64,000 bases of DNA, from assembly GCA_002498385.1 (NCBI GenBank), contig DAHH01000003.1:32738-96737 (forward strand), given 5' to 3'. Below, piece after piece: positions 34,384 to 43,909 of the stretch. The notes beneath the pieces were generated by a model that saw nothing but the letters and a program-made list of their open reading frames with translations, had not been told where the DNA came from and did no database searches. Each line of letters starts with the position of its first letter. Within the stretch, counting starts at the first letter, position 1. The DNA comes from Methanobacterium sp. UBA410. GTDB taxonomy: Archaea; Methanobacteriota; Methanobacteria; Methanobacteriales; Methanobacteriaceae. The position numbers and the translations under genes were made by a program.

Positions 34384-36117
34384 ATGGAAGACGGTTTTTT
34401 CTGTGAGAAGTGTGGGATGATAAAAGCAAGGTGTAAATGCCCTAAAAACGGGAAAATCACCAAAAAGTCCCATGCAAAAAATAATATTTCAAATCTCAAA
34501 AGACTTTACCCAACTGTTGATGATGAAATAATCGAGAATTTCCCATTTTCAGAGCCGAGAAATGGGCAATTTGAAATAATATCCAAAATAACCGATGCAA
34601 TAGACGAAGGTTACAGGTACATCATTCTGGAGGCGGGAACAGGTACTGGAAAGTCTGCAATTGCAACAACACTTGCGAATATATACCAGCCGGCCTACAT
34701 CCTCACAATGACCAAACAGCTCCAGGCTCAGTACGCAGAGGAATTTGGGTATCCAATGGTCAAGGGAAGGGCCAACTTCAACTGCAAGGATGCCGGGCTT
34801 GAGGCCAGCTGCGATGCTGGAACCTGCCAGACCATACCAAGCTCCCAGAAGTTCAACTGTGAGTATGGGATAACCAAATCCCCATTCGATGGTGGTTCAT
34901 TTGCATTCAACGATGCCTTCGGCAACCCCATGTACTTCCGATCTGGCGACGGCTGCAACTACTGGAGACAGAAGGCCAGGGCTGTTGAGAGTCCAATAAC
35001 ACTGATGAATTATGATTACGCCCTTCTTGAGCTTGCCTACGTGAAGCACTTTGGGAAAAGGAACCTCATGGTGATGGATGAAGCCCACAACATCGAGGGA
35101 AAGCTCATGAACCGGCTTGAGGTTAACATATTCAACAACAGGCTCAGGAAGGACATTAAAAAGACCATACCACGGGACCTCATGGGCTACGATGATCCCA
35201 AAGAATGGATACTCTTCCTCCAGTCCATTTACCAGGACTACAAGGATCTAAGCGTCAAGGAACTGCCAAAAAACAAGGCCGACAGGATCAAGCGAACCAA
35301 GTTCAGGCTGAGCGAGCTCACAAACAAGCTTGAGGAGCATCCTGACAATTGGGTGGTTGACACAACCCCTGGAAGCGCCTCGTTCAAGCCCCTGAAGGTT
35401 GATGTCTACGCAAAGGAGAGACTGTTCCAGTACGCAGACATCTGCCTCTTCATGAGTGCAACCATCCTGGACCACGAGCTCTTCTGCAGATGGCTTGGAA
35501 TAGATCCAAAGGAGGTTTACTACCTTAATGTGAAAAGTAGCTTCGCTGCCTCATCAAGACCCATCCACATCAAAAGCGTTGGGCCCATGTCCCAGCGTGC
35601 AATAAGGCGCACTGCACCCAAGACCATTCCAATACTTGAGAAGATAATAGACCACCACAAACGTGAAAAGGGACTCATACACACCCACAACTACAAGTGC
35701 CAGCAGTACATTATGAAGAAGATCGCGAACAGGCGTCTCATGGATCACAACAGCAAGAACAGGGAGTACCAGCTCCAACAGTTCGAACGGAGCAAAGAAC
35801 CTCTGGTACTTGTAAGCCCATCCATGAGCGAGGGTGTGGACCTGCCCTACGAGAAATGCCAGTTCCAGGTTATCTACAAGGTGCCCTTCCCCTATCTGGG
35901 AGACAGACAGATAAACAGGAGAAAATCCCAAGACCCCAGGTGGTACGCTTACAAAACAGTTATGACCCTCCTCCAGGCTTACGGCCGTGGAATGCGTGCT
36001 GAAGATGATTACTGCGAGACCTACATCCTCGATGGGAACATCAAAATGCTCTTCCGCAGTAAGCTCTACAAGTCCCTTGTACCAGAGTTCTTCAAAGAAG
36101 CTGTTGAGAGGGATTAA
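34384..36117 (+). CDS. XPD/DinG-family superfamily 2 helicase
   Basis: This 577-residue DNA helicase has Walker A EAGTGTGKSAIATT (about 83-96), DEAH box VMDEAHN (about 230) and late motifs LVSPSMSEGVDLP and QAYGRGMRAEDD. Four cysteines between motifs Ia and II (in NFNCKDAG, SCDAGTC, KFNCEYG) are placed like the XPD iron-sulfur cluster. An N-terminal zinc-ribbon-like CEKCGMIKARCKC (8-20) is an addition to the core family. A TATA-like TTTATACC about 30 bases upstream suggests a very short leader. Role: repair or replication helicase, 5'-3' by family. Confidence 0.92.
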   Translation: MEDGFFCEKCGMIKARCKCPKNGKITKKSHAKNNISNLKRLYPTVDDEIIENFPFSEPRNGQFEIISKITDAIDEGYRYIILEAGTGTGKSAIATTLANIYQPAYILTMTKQLQAQYAEEFGYPMVKGRANFNCKDAGLEASCDAGTCQTIPSSQKFNCEYGITKSPFDGGSFAFNDAFGNPMYFRSGDGCNYWRQKARAVESPITLMNYDYALLELAYVKHFGKRNLMVMDEAHNIEGKLMNRLEVNIFNNRLRKDIKKTIPRDLMGYDDPKEWILFLQSIYQDYKDLSVKELPKNKADRIKRTKFRLSELTNKLEEHPDNWVVDTTPGSASFKPLKVDVYAKERLFQYADICLFMSATILDHELFCRWLGIDPKEVYYLNVKSSFAASSRPIHIKSVGPMSQRAIRRTAPKTIPILEKIIDHHKREKGLIHTHNYKCQQYIMKKIANRRLMDHNSKNREYQLQQFERSKEPLVLVSPSMSEGVDLPYEKCQFQVIYKVPFPYLGDRQINRRKSQDPRWYAYKTVMTLLQAYGRGMRAEDDYCETYILDGNIKMLFRSKLYKSLVPEFFKEAVERD

Positions 36118-36213
36118 GATTGTTTCAACATCTGAAATTTAATGGTTAAATAAAAAAGGATGGTTAAAAAAATAGTTTAATCTATAAGTGGATCCTTCAG
36201 TTTTTTTAATGGG

Positions 36214-36546
36214 TTACTGAAGCTTGTTTATCTTCCACCCTGCAAATCCACCCAGAATGGTGTAAAGATCCACAAAACCCATATTTTCCATTAATCTGGC
36301 TGCCTTTACACTTCTAACACCAGATCCACAGTAAATCATGTATTTTTTTTCTTTATCAAGTTTTTCAAGCTGTTTTTCAAAGTCTTCAGCATAGTAATCC
36401 ATGTTTTCTGCACCGTCAATGTGTTCTGTGGAGAATTCTTCAGGAGTTCTAAGATCGATTAAAGTAAAATCTTCATGACCTTTAATTAGCTTAAATGCAG
36501 TTTTTGGACTTATGGTTTTAATTTTATCTTCTTCCAGATCGGACAT
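36214..36546 (-). CDS. Rhodanese-domain protein
   Basis: A single rhodanese domain of 110 residues: TLIDLRTPEEFSTEHIDGA at the start and the active-site loop YCGSGVRS (about 73-80), with catalytic cysteine. Such proteins carry sulfane sulfur or act as phosphatase relatives; six-residue loops like this favour sulfur transfer. The ATG at 36546 follows AAGGGGATAAAAG. It is downstream of the CDGSH gene on the same strand with a 38-base gap, probably co-transcribed. Confidence 0.9.
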   Translation of the reverse strand: MSDLEEDKIKTISPKTAFKLIKGHEDFTLIDLRTPEEFSTEHIDGAENMDYYAEDFEKQLEKLDKEKKYMIYCGSGVRSVKAARLMENMGFVDLYTILGGFAGWKINKLQ

Positions 36547-36584
36547 TTCTTTTATCCCCTTGCTTTAAAAGTTAAATTATAAAA

Positions 36585-37301
36585 TTAAATCGATTGATCT
36601 TCCCATTTTTTGCGCCACTCCTTCTTTTCTTCAGGTGTCATCCAGTGTCTGCCGTCACAGAAAGGTTTGTTTTCTGATTTTCCACATTGACAGAGAGTGA
36701 CCCTGTTTCTGACCTCGTAAAGGGTTTCATCGGCAGATTCTATTGGAATTCCACCCCTCACCCATATTGGGCCTTCACAGTCTTTTTGAGGATCGTGGAC
36801 TATTGCAATGGATTGTTCAAATTCTGGCTCAATTGGTTCGCCAGTTTCCTTGTCCCATACAACCAGTCTACCGGAAGGACAGTTTTTAACCTGTTGAATG
36901 GCAATTTTTCTGGATTCATGATTGTCGGACTCTGCTATAAACTTTCTTACTCCTCCTGCCCTCATGCAGAAGCGTGAATGATCACAAAGCGTCCAGACGT
37001 CTGTTAACTCCAGTTCTGGGCCTTCTGTCCTCACGGCCTCGTCGAGGTGGTGTTTTTTGCTGGCTGTCTCGGTGCCATCAAAACCAACCTCTGCATGGGT
37101 GCCATCACAGAAGGGTTTATTCTTAGATTGTCCACACCTACAAAGGGTGTAGGTTCCACCACATGGTATTATCTCACCAGAACGCCATTTATAGGAATTT
37201 CCTTCTTCATCAGTACCTATCACCATTTTCATAAGTGGAACAGCACCAGAAACTATGTAAGGACCGTTTTTAACTATTTTAATCCTTCTTTCAGCTGCCA
37301 T
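36585..37301 (-). CDS. Dual CDGSH iron-sulfur protein
   Basis: It has 238 residues with two CDGSH-type [2Fe-2S] motifs, CRCGQSKNKPFCDGTH (about 53-68) and CQCGKSENKPFCDGRH (about 204-219). The middle holds a Fer4_19/DUF1271-like domain with CDHSRFCMRAGG and NCPSGRLVVWD. This three-part layout is known in prokaryotic CDGSH proteins. Role: electron transfer or cluster storage, not defined. The ATG follows TGGAGATTAAAT. The rhodanese gene downstream fits a sulfur or redox function. Confidence 0.92.
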   Translation of the reverse strand: MAAERRIKIVKNGPYIVSGAVPLMKMVIGTDEEGNSYKWRSGEIIPCGGTYTLCRCGQSKNKPFCDGTHAEVGFDGTETASKKHHLDEAVRTEGPELELTDVWTLCDHSRFCMRAGGVRKFIAESDNHESRKIAIQQVKNCPSGRLVVWDKETGEPIEPEFEQSIAIVHDPQKDCEGPIWVRGGIPIESADETLYEVRNRVTLCQCGKSENKPFCDGRHWMTPEEKKEWRKKWEDQSI

Positions 37302-37492
37302 ATTTAATCTCCATTTATTATGATCATTGGTTGATCAAATTAATCTACATTAATTATTCTGTTTACAGTTTGGAGTTGAAACAACTTAAATTTTGTGAAA
37401 AGATTGAATTAAGGATAAAAAATGGAAATCCATGTTTAAAACGTTTTAAAATAAGCTTAAATAATAATTTACAAAAAATTAAGAATAAAAAG

Positions 37493-37568
<76 letters not shown>

Positions 37569-37602
37569 CAAAACTGATGTATATTCAGTTTGATGTTTAC
37601 TC

Positions 37603-37613
37603 CATATATAAGT
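37603..37613 (-). promoter_or_regulatory. TATA box of tRNA-Arg
   Basis: CTTATATATGG lies about 35-45 bases upstream of the mature 5' end of the tRNA, the expected place for an archaeal TATA box with a short 5' leader. Confidence 0.5.
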
Positions 37614-37648
37614 TGGTTACTCATAAAGTTTTTGGGGTGGGAAACCCT

Positions 37649-38254
37649 TCAGTTTCTGGAGTACCCGTGGAAGCAGGGTATGCAAACAAGCTTCCCATTT
37701 TCCACACGGGCCCTGTGTTCTGCAACCAGTTCTCCACAGCGTGAGCAACGCACTGAATTAAAGAGTCTTGCCTCCTCTGGAAACTCCATTTCCACGTTTT
37801 CCACCTTGAAAATGTCATCTGCCGGTGCGTGAAGTACCTTCTCTGAGAGATTGTTTTTAATGCGTTCAAACTCTTTTCTTTCCCCATCGGTGGCATTTTC
37901 GGAGAAAGCTTTTTCCCTCGCCTGGGCAAATTCTGGGTCTATAGATTCCATGCTGTTTTTTAGGGATATGCGAACTGCTTCTCCTGTTTTTCTGTTCATA
38001 AATGTGTAGGCCTGTTTACCGTAGTCCCTGAATATTAAATTGCCCTTGCCCATTGTACATCCTGTAACCACCTGAATTGCATCAACACTGCAGCTGTCGT
38101 TTTCAACTATTGCAACCAGTTCTTCATCCACCGCACGGGAAGATATAAGTTTTTCAATGGCTATCTCTGCAACACGGTAGCCTATGGCTGATCCCGGACA
38201 AACGTGTCCATGAAATTTTGTTACTTCTGAAAATGGGACTATCTGATCTTCCAT
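37649..38254 (-). CDS. fmdE: FmdE family protein (formylmethanofuran dehydrogenase subunit E-like)
   Basis: It has about 201 residues. The FmdE domain shows KFHGHVCPGSAIGYRVAEIA near the N-terminus and SVDAIQVVTGCTMGKGNLIF. The C-terminal 35 residues form a zinc finger (CSRCGELVAEHRARVENGKL then CIPC). FmdE co-purifies or co-occurs with formylmethanofuran dehydrogenase in some methanogens; its exact role is unsettled and here no other fmd/fwd genes are adjacent. The frame opens at a GTG (38263), but the ATG at 38254 has AAGGTGAT upstream and is preferred. Confidence 0.9.
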   Translation of the reverse strand: MEDQIVPFSEVTKFHGHVCPGSAIGYRVAEIAIEKLISSRAVDEELVAIVENDSCSVDAIQVVTGCTMGKGNLIFRDYGKQAYTFMNRKTGEAVRISLKNSMESIDPEFAQAREKAFSENATDGERKEFERIKNNLSEKVLHAPADDIFKVENVEMEFPEEARLFNSVRCSRCGELVAEHRARVENGKLVCIPCFHGYSRN

Positions 38255-38338
38255 ATTTATCACCTTGTTCTTATTGTAAAACCAGGTTATAACTAGTTAA
38301 CTAAACATGAAGATACTTTCGCATATCCAAAAGAATCT

Positions 38339-39121
38339 TCAGTTGTATTGTTTGATCTCTGCTACCAACTCGTCAATTTCATTTTTAACTGTATTTACTC
38401 CTAAAGATTGTCCCTGAAGATTTTCTTGGGCTATTACAGGTGAATATGGAAGAATTCCCTTAACTGTAATTCCATTTAGAGACAGTGTTTCCTCTAAAAC
38501 AGGTTTTGTATCTTCATCAACTTTATTTAATACAGCCCCAAAGTTTTTATTTGCTTCTCTGGTTAATTTTGATGCCTTTTCTGTTAAGAGAACCGCGTCG
38601 TTTGAAGGATCCACAACCATAATTACTGCATCTGCACCATCCATTAGCCCTCGTCCGAAGTGCTCCACTCCAGCCTCAGTGTCCACCAGAACCCACTGTT
38701 TATCATCTAAAATCAGGGAAATCAAGAAATCCCTGGCAATGGCCCCCATAAGACATGCACAACCCTCTGAAGTGTGTTCGATCTTCCCTATCTGCATGAA
38801 AGCTCCGGATCCATTCCAGCTCACAAATTCTGGGGACAGATCATCCAATCCTTCATTTTTTGTGAAGAGCTCCACCCCCTCACCTTTTCCATCCCTGATC
38901 ATAATCATTAACCTTTCCATTACAACTGGTTTGCCTCCAAGATGGTCCATGAGAGTTTTTTCAGGTTTTTTCATTCCCAGCATGGCCGCGAGTCCCATGT
39001 TGGATTCATCCGAGTCCACGACCAAAACTTCTTCTCCCTGTTCTTTGAAGCGTCTGACCAGAAGCGTTACAAGCGTGCTTTTTCCACTGCCTCCTCTGCC
39101 GCTGATGATGAGCTTGGGCAT
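38339..39121 (-). CDS. cooC: CooC-like P-loop ATPase (nickel/CODH maturation type)
   Basis: The protein of about 260 residues starts MPKLIISGRGGSGKSTLVTL, a deviant Walker A of the SIMIBI (MinD/ParA) class. Further motifs are VLVVDSDESN, a CxC-like GCACLMGAI (about 125) seen in CooC proteins, VLVDTEAGVEHFGRG and the base-specificity motif NKVDED. CooC proteins help nickel insertion into CO dehydrogenase, but no CODH gene is in the window, so the target is inferred. The frame extends upstream, but the ATG at 39121 follows GAGGAGGGC and is four bases after the flavin-reductase stop. Confidence 0.85.
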   Translation of the reverse strand: MPKLIISGRGGSGKSTLVTLLVRRFKEQGEEVLVVDSDESNMGLAAMLGMKKPEKTLMDHLGGKPVVMERLMIMIRDGKGEGVELFTKNEGLDDLSPEFVSWNGSGAFMQIGKIEHTSEGCACLMGAIARDFLISLILDDKQWVLVDTEAGVEHFGRGLMDGADAVIMVVDPSNDAVLLTEKASKLTREANKNFGAVLNKVDEDTKPVLEETLSLNGITVKGILPYSPVIAQENLQGQSLGVNTVKNEIDELVAEIKQYN

Positions 39122-39125
39122 GTTT

Positions 39126-39758
39126 TCAGCCCTCCTCTTCGTACATCTTGCCCAGTGGGTCCTTGCCATCGTCGAACATGGCCCCGTAGGGTTCGAACCA
39201 GTCTATGTCCTTCACAGTGCAGAAGTGCATTCCTGTGTCAGATTCCGTCATCATCAGGGGTTTTGCTTTTTCAACATCCCATGAACCGTCTTCAGGGTTG
39301 TAGACGTCATCCCTGATCTCAAGGTGCACCACCTTGCCCAGAACCAGGGCATATGGAAAGTTTTGGTACTTTTCTTCGACGATCTTGTGGAGTTTGCACT
39401 CCATCCAGGCATAACATCCTTTTATACTCGGTGTTTTCAATTTATGGGATGGTTTTTCCTCCAGTTTTGCCAGTTCGAACTCGTTAACTTCTGGAGGCAT
39501 GAATTTTGCCGTTGGTATAACTTTATCCGCCATTTCGGTTCCTGGCAGATTTACAACGAATTCTCCCTGGGATTTGATGTTGTCGAAGGTGTCCCTCATG
39601 ACCCCTGCTGTGGCCACACATACAAGGTCGAATGGACGTAAAACTGGCATCAAACACGAATATGGTGCCACATTTCCAACTCCATCCTTGCTGACTGTTG
39701 AGATAAAGGTCACAGGCAGTGGAATTATCGATTCCCTTTTAAAATTTTTTAACTGCAT
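39126..39758 (-). CDS. Flavin reductase-like FMN-binding protein
   Basis: This 210-residue split-barrel protein of the flavin reductase-like family (DIM6/NTAB) binds FMN. Landmarks are PLPVTFISTVSKDGVGNVAPYSC near the N-terminus (positions 11-33), VNLPGTEMADKV and CYAWMECKLHKIVEE. In methanogens such proteins are often unassigned oxidoreductases or flavin carriers. The ATG at 39758 is preceded by GGTGGTGATAAA and preferred over the upstream in-frame start. The CooC-like gene follows after four bases, so the two are coupled. Confidence 0.88.
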   Translation of the reverse strand: MQLKNFKRESIIPLPVTFISTVSKDGVGNVAPYSCLMPVLRPFDLVCVATAGVMRDTFDNIKSQGEFVVNLPGTEMADKVIPTAKFMPPEVNEFELAKLEEKPSHKLKTPSIKGCYAWMECKLHKIVEEKYQNFPYALVLGKVVHLEIRDDVYNPEDGSWDVEKAKPLMMTESDTGMHFCTVKDIDWFEPYGAMFDDGKDPLGKMYEEEG

Positions 39759-39791
39759 TTTATCACCACCTAAGGAATGGTTCAAACCCAC

Positions 39792-40272
39792 ATATAAATC
39801 ATATGGATTTTATTTTAAGTATTACTGAGATAGGTAGAACAGGAAGATTTTTATTACTATTCTATTTCCTTGTTGGACATTGCAAGGAGATCCCTAACTC
39901 TTGGATTTGCAGCCAATTTTAAAAAAAATATCTAAAAAAGTAAAATTTGAAGGGCGCAGTCAATGAAATAAAAACCTCTTTTTAGTGGATCAGAACTTAC
40001 AATTATTCCCTGAATTGATACCCCATCTTGATACCCCATCTTAAATATGAATGTTTGATGGAGTCTCTCAGATTACCTTACCCCTGAATGGAGCTTACGA
40101 TCTTCGAGTTGTAGTTTTTATCCTATCGACTATAAAGATTCTGATGGAATGGTTTAATAAAAGACCAGAAACAAAGTAAATTCAAAGGACATGTTTCAAC
40201 ACGAACCAGGACATAACATGTTGAACGACATTTTAAAGGCTTAAATTATAAAATAAAATGGGAGAATAAAGT
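39792..40272 (+). other. Intergenic region upstream of hisF
   Basis: No gene is seen in these 480 bases. A perfect tandem repeat of the 13-mer TTGATACCCCATC lies at 40015-40040. T-rich stretches are present, and a GGGAGAA ribosome-binding site for hisF closes the region. Confidence 0.4.
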
Positions 40273-41097
40273 TTGCTAGCAAAAAGGATCATACCATGCC
40301 TAGACTGTGATTTAAATGTGCCAAACGGTCGAGTGGTGAAGGGAGTGGAATTTAAACAGATAAGATATGCAGGGGAACCTGTGGAACTTGCAACCCGCTA
40401 CTACGAAGATGGAGCCGATGAAATAGTATTTCTGGACATAACGGCATCACACGAACGCAGGGAAACAATGGCAGACGTTATAAAGGCAACCACAGAGAAC
40501 GTGTTCGTGCCCATCTGCGTTGGAGGAGGCATCCGCAAGCCCGAGGACTACGTGAACATGCTCCGTGCGGGCGCAGACAAATGCTCAACCAACACGGCGG
40601 CCATAAAGAACCCTGACCTTATAAACCATGCTTCAAAAGTTGTGGGGAGTCAGGCCTGCGTGATAGGGATAGATGCCAAACGCCGTTATGTTGAAGACCC
40701 AAAGGAAAACGAAGACAAGATCCTAGTTGAGACAAATGAAGGTTACTGCTGGTTCGACTGCAGCATCTACGGTGGCAGAGAATTTACGGGCGTAGATGCA
40801 ATAGCATGGGCAATGGAGTGCCAGGAAAGGGGAGCGGGGGAGATACTCCTCACCAGTATGGACAGGGATGGGACCAGGGACGGTTATGATCTGGATTTAA
40901 CAAAAACAATGAGCGAAAATTTAGACATACCCGTGATCGCATCGGGCGGTGTAGGTAATCCAGAACATATCTACGAAGCATTCACCAAGGGTAAAGCAGA
41001 TGCTGCGCTTGCTGCAAGCATATTCCACTTCAACGAATATCCCCTGCCTTTGGTGAAGGCGTACTTGAAGGAAAGGGGTGTTGAGGTTAGGGTTTGA
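40273..41097 (+). CDS. hisF: Imidazole glycerol phosphate synthase, cyclase subunit
   Basis: It forms imidazole glycerol phosphate and AICAR from PRFAR and ammonia, with HisH (absent here). The 274-residue TIM barrel has the catalytic aspartates in IPCLDCDLN (D9 or D11) and VIGIDAKR (about 134), and phosphate loops in CVGGGIRKPED and VIASGGVGNPEH. The start is a TTG at 40273, the only start giving the complete first strand, after GGGAGAATAAAG. It stands alone, as his genes often do in Methanobacteriales. Confidence 0.96.
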   Translation: MLAKRIIPCLDCDLNVPNGRVVKGVEFKQIRYAGEPVELATRYYEDGADEIVFLDITASHERRETMADVIKATTENVFVPICVGGGIRKPEDYVNMLRAGADKCSTNTAAIKNPDLINHASKVVGSQACVIGIDAKRRYVEDPKENEDKILVETNEGYCWFDCSIYGGREFTGVDAIAWAMECQERGAGEILLTSMDRDGTRDGYDLDLTKTMSENLDIPVIASGGVGNPEHIYEAFTKGKADAALAASIFHFNEYPLPLVKAYLKERGVEVRV

Positions 41098-41339
41098 ATT
41101 TCTTTTAAGGGAGAACAATGTGAACAAAATTGAGGTTTATATAACTAAATAAACCACGAATTCCCCCAAAAAAAATTAGATATACACTAAAATTACCATT
41201 ATCTAGATTTTAATTCTCTTCAACCTTTTTTTTGCCTTATGAGAAATACTTTTATCTTTGCCTAATCTTTTTCAAGTCAAACTCACCAACCTTATAAGCC
41301 TGGTAATCCAAAAAATAGTAAAAAGAGATCATTAGGGGA

Positions 41340-41837
41340 ATGGATTTGAAAAAGCGAAAACATATTTTTCTGGACGATAAGGCTAAAATCGACAGAATGG
41401 CCAATAAACTCAAGAAATACGAGAAGTTCAAGCCTTACGACCAAAAAACTGCCGAGGAAGACTTCCGCCAGCAGGAAAAAATGGCCCAGTTAAGCATAGT
41501 GGCAAGTAACTTCATGATGACAGGCCACAGCCCTACCCTTGTTTTAACAAAAAGGGAGGAGGGAGACGAAGTTCAGCTACCTGTAGGTGGAGGCCAAAAG
41601 GATCGGGCCAGAGAAATAATATCCAAGGTTGATTTCAGGAAGCTCTACCGTGGAGGTAAAGGTAGAAAAGCGGACCCACTCATGATCATAACTGCCATTT
41701 GTATGTACGTTATGAGGCAGGATAATCCTAAAAGAGGAGATATAAAATATTCTAACGATTTTATTAGGAATGTTGGAGTAACCAAAGAAATTTATGGACA
41801 CATCAGTGAAAAACTCGACTCCTGTCTGAAATCATGA
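41340..41837 (+). CDS. Hypothetical protein whose 3' end belongs to a repeated sequence
   Basis: I do not recognise this 165-residue protein. It is strongly basic at the N-terminus (MDLKKRKHIFLDDKAK), rich in charged helices, and ends in IRNVGVTKEIYGHISEKL. Its last 50 codons are duplicated, with stops, at about 46940-47110, and the noncoding sequence after its stop is repeated at 46566 and 47092. The gene may have arrived with the repeat. The ATG at 41340 follows TTAGGGGA. Confidence 0.7.
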   Translation: MDLKKRKHIFLDDKAKIDRMANKLKKYEKFKPYDQKTAEEDFRQQEKMAQLSIVASNFMMTGHSPTLVLTKREEGDEVQLPVGGGQKDRAREIISKVDFRKLYRGGKGRKADPLMIITAICMYVMRQDNPKRGDIKYSNDFIRNVGVTKEIYGHISEKLDSCLKS

Positions 41838-42085
41838 GATCTGATAGGTAGCTCTATATAGTGATAGCAAAAATATCGACTATTTTTTCTGATTATTTTC
41901 ATGAAATTATTTTAAAAACAGTGAATTTTATTTAATTTATCATCACAACTAAAAAATGCCCGGATCATTCTTAACGAATGGTTTCGGGCCTTTTTTATTA
42001 ATAGGAGGTTTATTATTTAATTTAGCTTAATAATCAAAGAGTATAGTCTTTTTTAAACATCTATTTTGAATTTTAAGTTGAATTC
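41838..42085 (+). repeat. Dispersed noncoding repeat, copy 1, with TATA-like box and hairpin-T tract
   Basis: It begins at the stop of the upstream gene. CTATATAG (41854-41861) lies within a conserved block, followed about 100 bases later by a hairpin, GCCCGGATCATTC / GAATGGTTTCGGGC (41958-41989), and T6. Copies at 46566-46862 and 47092-47275 keep the box and hairpin. It reads like a small RNA gene with its own promoter and an intrinsic-type terminator, or a terminator-bearing mobile repeat. Confidence 0.55.
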
Positions 42086-42344
42086 AGCGATTTTACTACT
42101 TTAAATTATTCATAATCCTATTTTATAAGTAGGGAATCTAGAGTTCTAAAATCATGATTATTTTTACCAAGTATTAGGCCTTACCTAAAACAATTACAGA
42201 CCCGATTAAATGCTTAGCGATGTTTATATTCCTGTTTTATATTTAGTGTGATTAATGATCATTGCTAATTAAAGAGGCCGAATAAAAATAAATTATATTC
42301 TTAAAAAATAAAATATTTAATTTAAGGAATTTGGAGGAATTGCA

Positions 42345-42695
42345 GTGAAAGTTAAAAATAGTGTAGTGGCCGTGGAAAATTTGGAAGAATCTGTCAGGTT
42401 TTATACGGATATCTTGGGAATGGAAGAAGTAAGGCGTTTTAGTCCGGTACCCGGTTTAACCATAGCCTTTGTTAAAGGTGAAGGAGAAGCCACAATGGAA
42501 CTTATAGAAGGTGAAGAGGGTAAAAAAGGCCTTTACATGGTGGGTATGGAAATTGAGGACATGGATGAAGAAATTGCTAAGTTAAAAGCTAAAGGTGTTC
42601 AATTAACCCGAGGACCCATTGGTAAGCCTGGCGGTCCTAAAATAGCCTTTTTAAAGGGTCCTGATGGTGTGGAAATAGAATTAATTCAGTCTTAA
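42345..42695 (+). CDS. VOC (glyoxalase/bleomycin-resistance) family protein
   Basis: The 116-residue protein has the paired beta-alpha-beta repeats of the VOC fold: VAVENLEESVRFYTDILGMEE in the first half and IEDMDEEIAKLKAKGV with FLKGPDGVEIELI in the second. Candidate metal ligands E56 and E113 can be seen, but the usual first histidine is replaced, so glyoxalase activity is doubtful. The start is GTG at 42345 after TTTGGAGGAATT. Confidence 0.85.
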   Translation: MKVKNSVVAVENLEESVRFYTDILGMEEVRRFSPVPGLTIAFVKGEGEATMELIEGEEGKKGLYMVGMEIEDMDEEIAKLKAKGVQLTRGPIGKPGGPKIAFLKGPDGVEIELIQS

Positions 42696-42823
42696 TACTA
42701 TTTAAAAATTGGTCCAGTTTCAGAAGATCACTTGCCAATTGTCCATTGTTAATTCTTTTATTTTTTAATTAAATTGTAATATGCTGATTTTTATTTAAAA
42801 AAATAAAATATTAAGAATGATCT

Positions 42824-43816
42824 TCACTCCTTCTCAGATTCATTTTCTTCATCTGTGGTCATTAATAAAGCCAACCAACGGGTTTCATCAAAGCTTTCCA
42901 GATACTTGATAACTACCAGAGTTAGGGGTACAGCCAAGAACATTCCGGCCAATCCCATAATCCAACCCCAGATGAATAACGAGACAAATACCACATAAAC
43001 AGACATCTGAAGTCCTTTACCTGTCAATTTAGGGAACACATAACTTTCCGCAATGGTGTTAACTACTACAAAAAGGATGGTTATGGCCAAGGCCCCCCAG
43101 ATACCGTATTGAACCCATACTACCAGGATAGGTGGTATAGCGGCTATTATAATTCCAATATAGGGAATAAATCCCAGGACAAAGGTCAAGATTCCCCAAA
43201 GTATTGCGAAATTAATATCAAAGACCCAAAATATACCCACAAATCCTACGGCTGTTAAGAAGTTCACCTTTATTCTGATTACAAAATATTCAATAAACTC
43301 AGCAACCAGGTCAAAGGTATGTTTCAGGGCAGGACTTTCTGCACCCAAACCTTTTACTAATCTTAATTTTATGTAGGGTAACTCATAAATCAGGAACATG
43401 ACCGCGAATATTATGAAGAACCCTACCTCTATGATCCCGGCAATATCTTCCAATGGTATATTGGAGAGAAGGAACTTGATAATTTGATTGGTATAAGTGG
43501 CCAGGAAAGAATTAGGTGCTATGGTTATAGTTGATGCTTCTGCTACCAGCTGACTTATACTCATAACCATGATTGCTAATAATCCCAATCCCAGAACAAA
43601 AGTTAATGCTAGGGTTATAAGAATAGATACATTGTAAGAAAATCCCTTCTTTTTAAGCCACATTAAAAATGGATAGATAAGTATGCTGATGAAAATAGAA
43701 ATGAGTACCGGGCCTAAAATCGGAGCAGTATACTTCATTCCTATAAATGCCAGTAGAATAATGGATATGATAACAATTTGACGAAGAAAAGGTGGTATTT
43801 CATAATTTTCGCCCAT
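42824..43816 (-). CDS. AI-2E family transporter (UPF0118)
   Basis: This 330-residue integral membrane protein has about seven or eight helices in the AI-2E/PerM arrangement: a helical pair at the N-terminus, a central less hydrophobic stretch (about 130-180) and the conserved C-terminal block ILTFVLGFIPYIGIIIAAIP (about 220-239) and LTGKGLQMSVYVVF. Substrates of archaeal members are unknown; some bacterial relatives export AI-2 or act as Na+/H+ antiporters. The ATG follows GGAGGGACAAA. Confidence 0.9.
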   Translation of the reverse strand: MGENYEIPPFLRQIVIISIILLAFIGMKYTAPILGPVLISIFISILIYPFLMWLKKKGFSYNVSILITLALTFVLGLGLLAIMVMSISQLVAEASTITIAPNSFLATYTNQIIKFLLSNIPLEDIAGIIEVGFFIIFAVMFLIYELPYIKLRLVKGLGAESPALKHTFDLVAEFIEYFVIRIKVNFLTAVGFVGIFWVFDINFAILWGILTFVLGFIPYIGIIIAAIPPILVVWVQYGIWGALAITILFVVVNTIAESYVFPKLTGKGLQMSVYVVFVSLFIWGWIMGLAGMFLAVPLTLVVIKYLESFDETRWLALLMTTDEENESEKE

Positions 43817-43909
43817 ATATTTTGTCCCTCCCCAACAGTCCTTTTCAAAGGTTCAGTTATTATATTATTTAACTTAAACCCACATAAATAGAGTATATTC
43901 GTTATTAAC

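Noticed and set aside
37649..38254. True subunit of formylmethanofuran dehydrogenase
   Set aside because: The FmdE domain is clear, but there are no fmd/fwd neighbours and several FmdE-like paralogues exist in methanogens, so the subunit role is not claimed.
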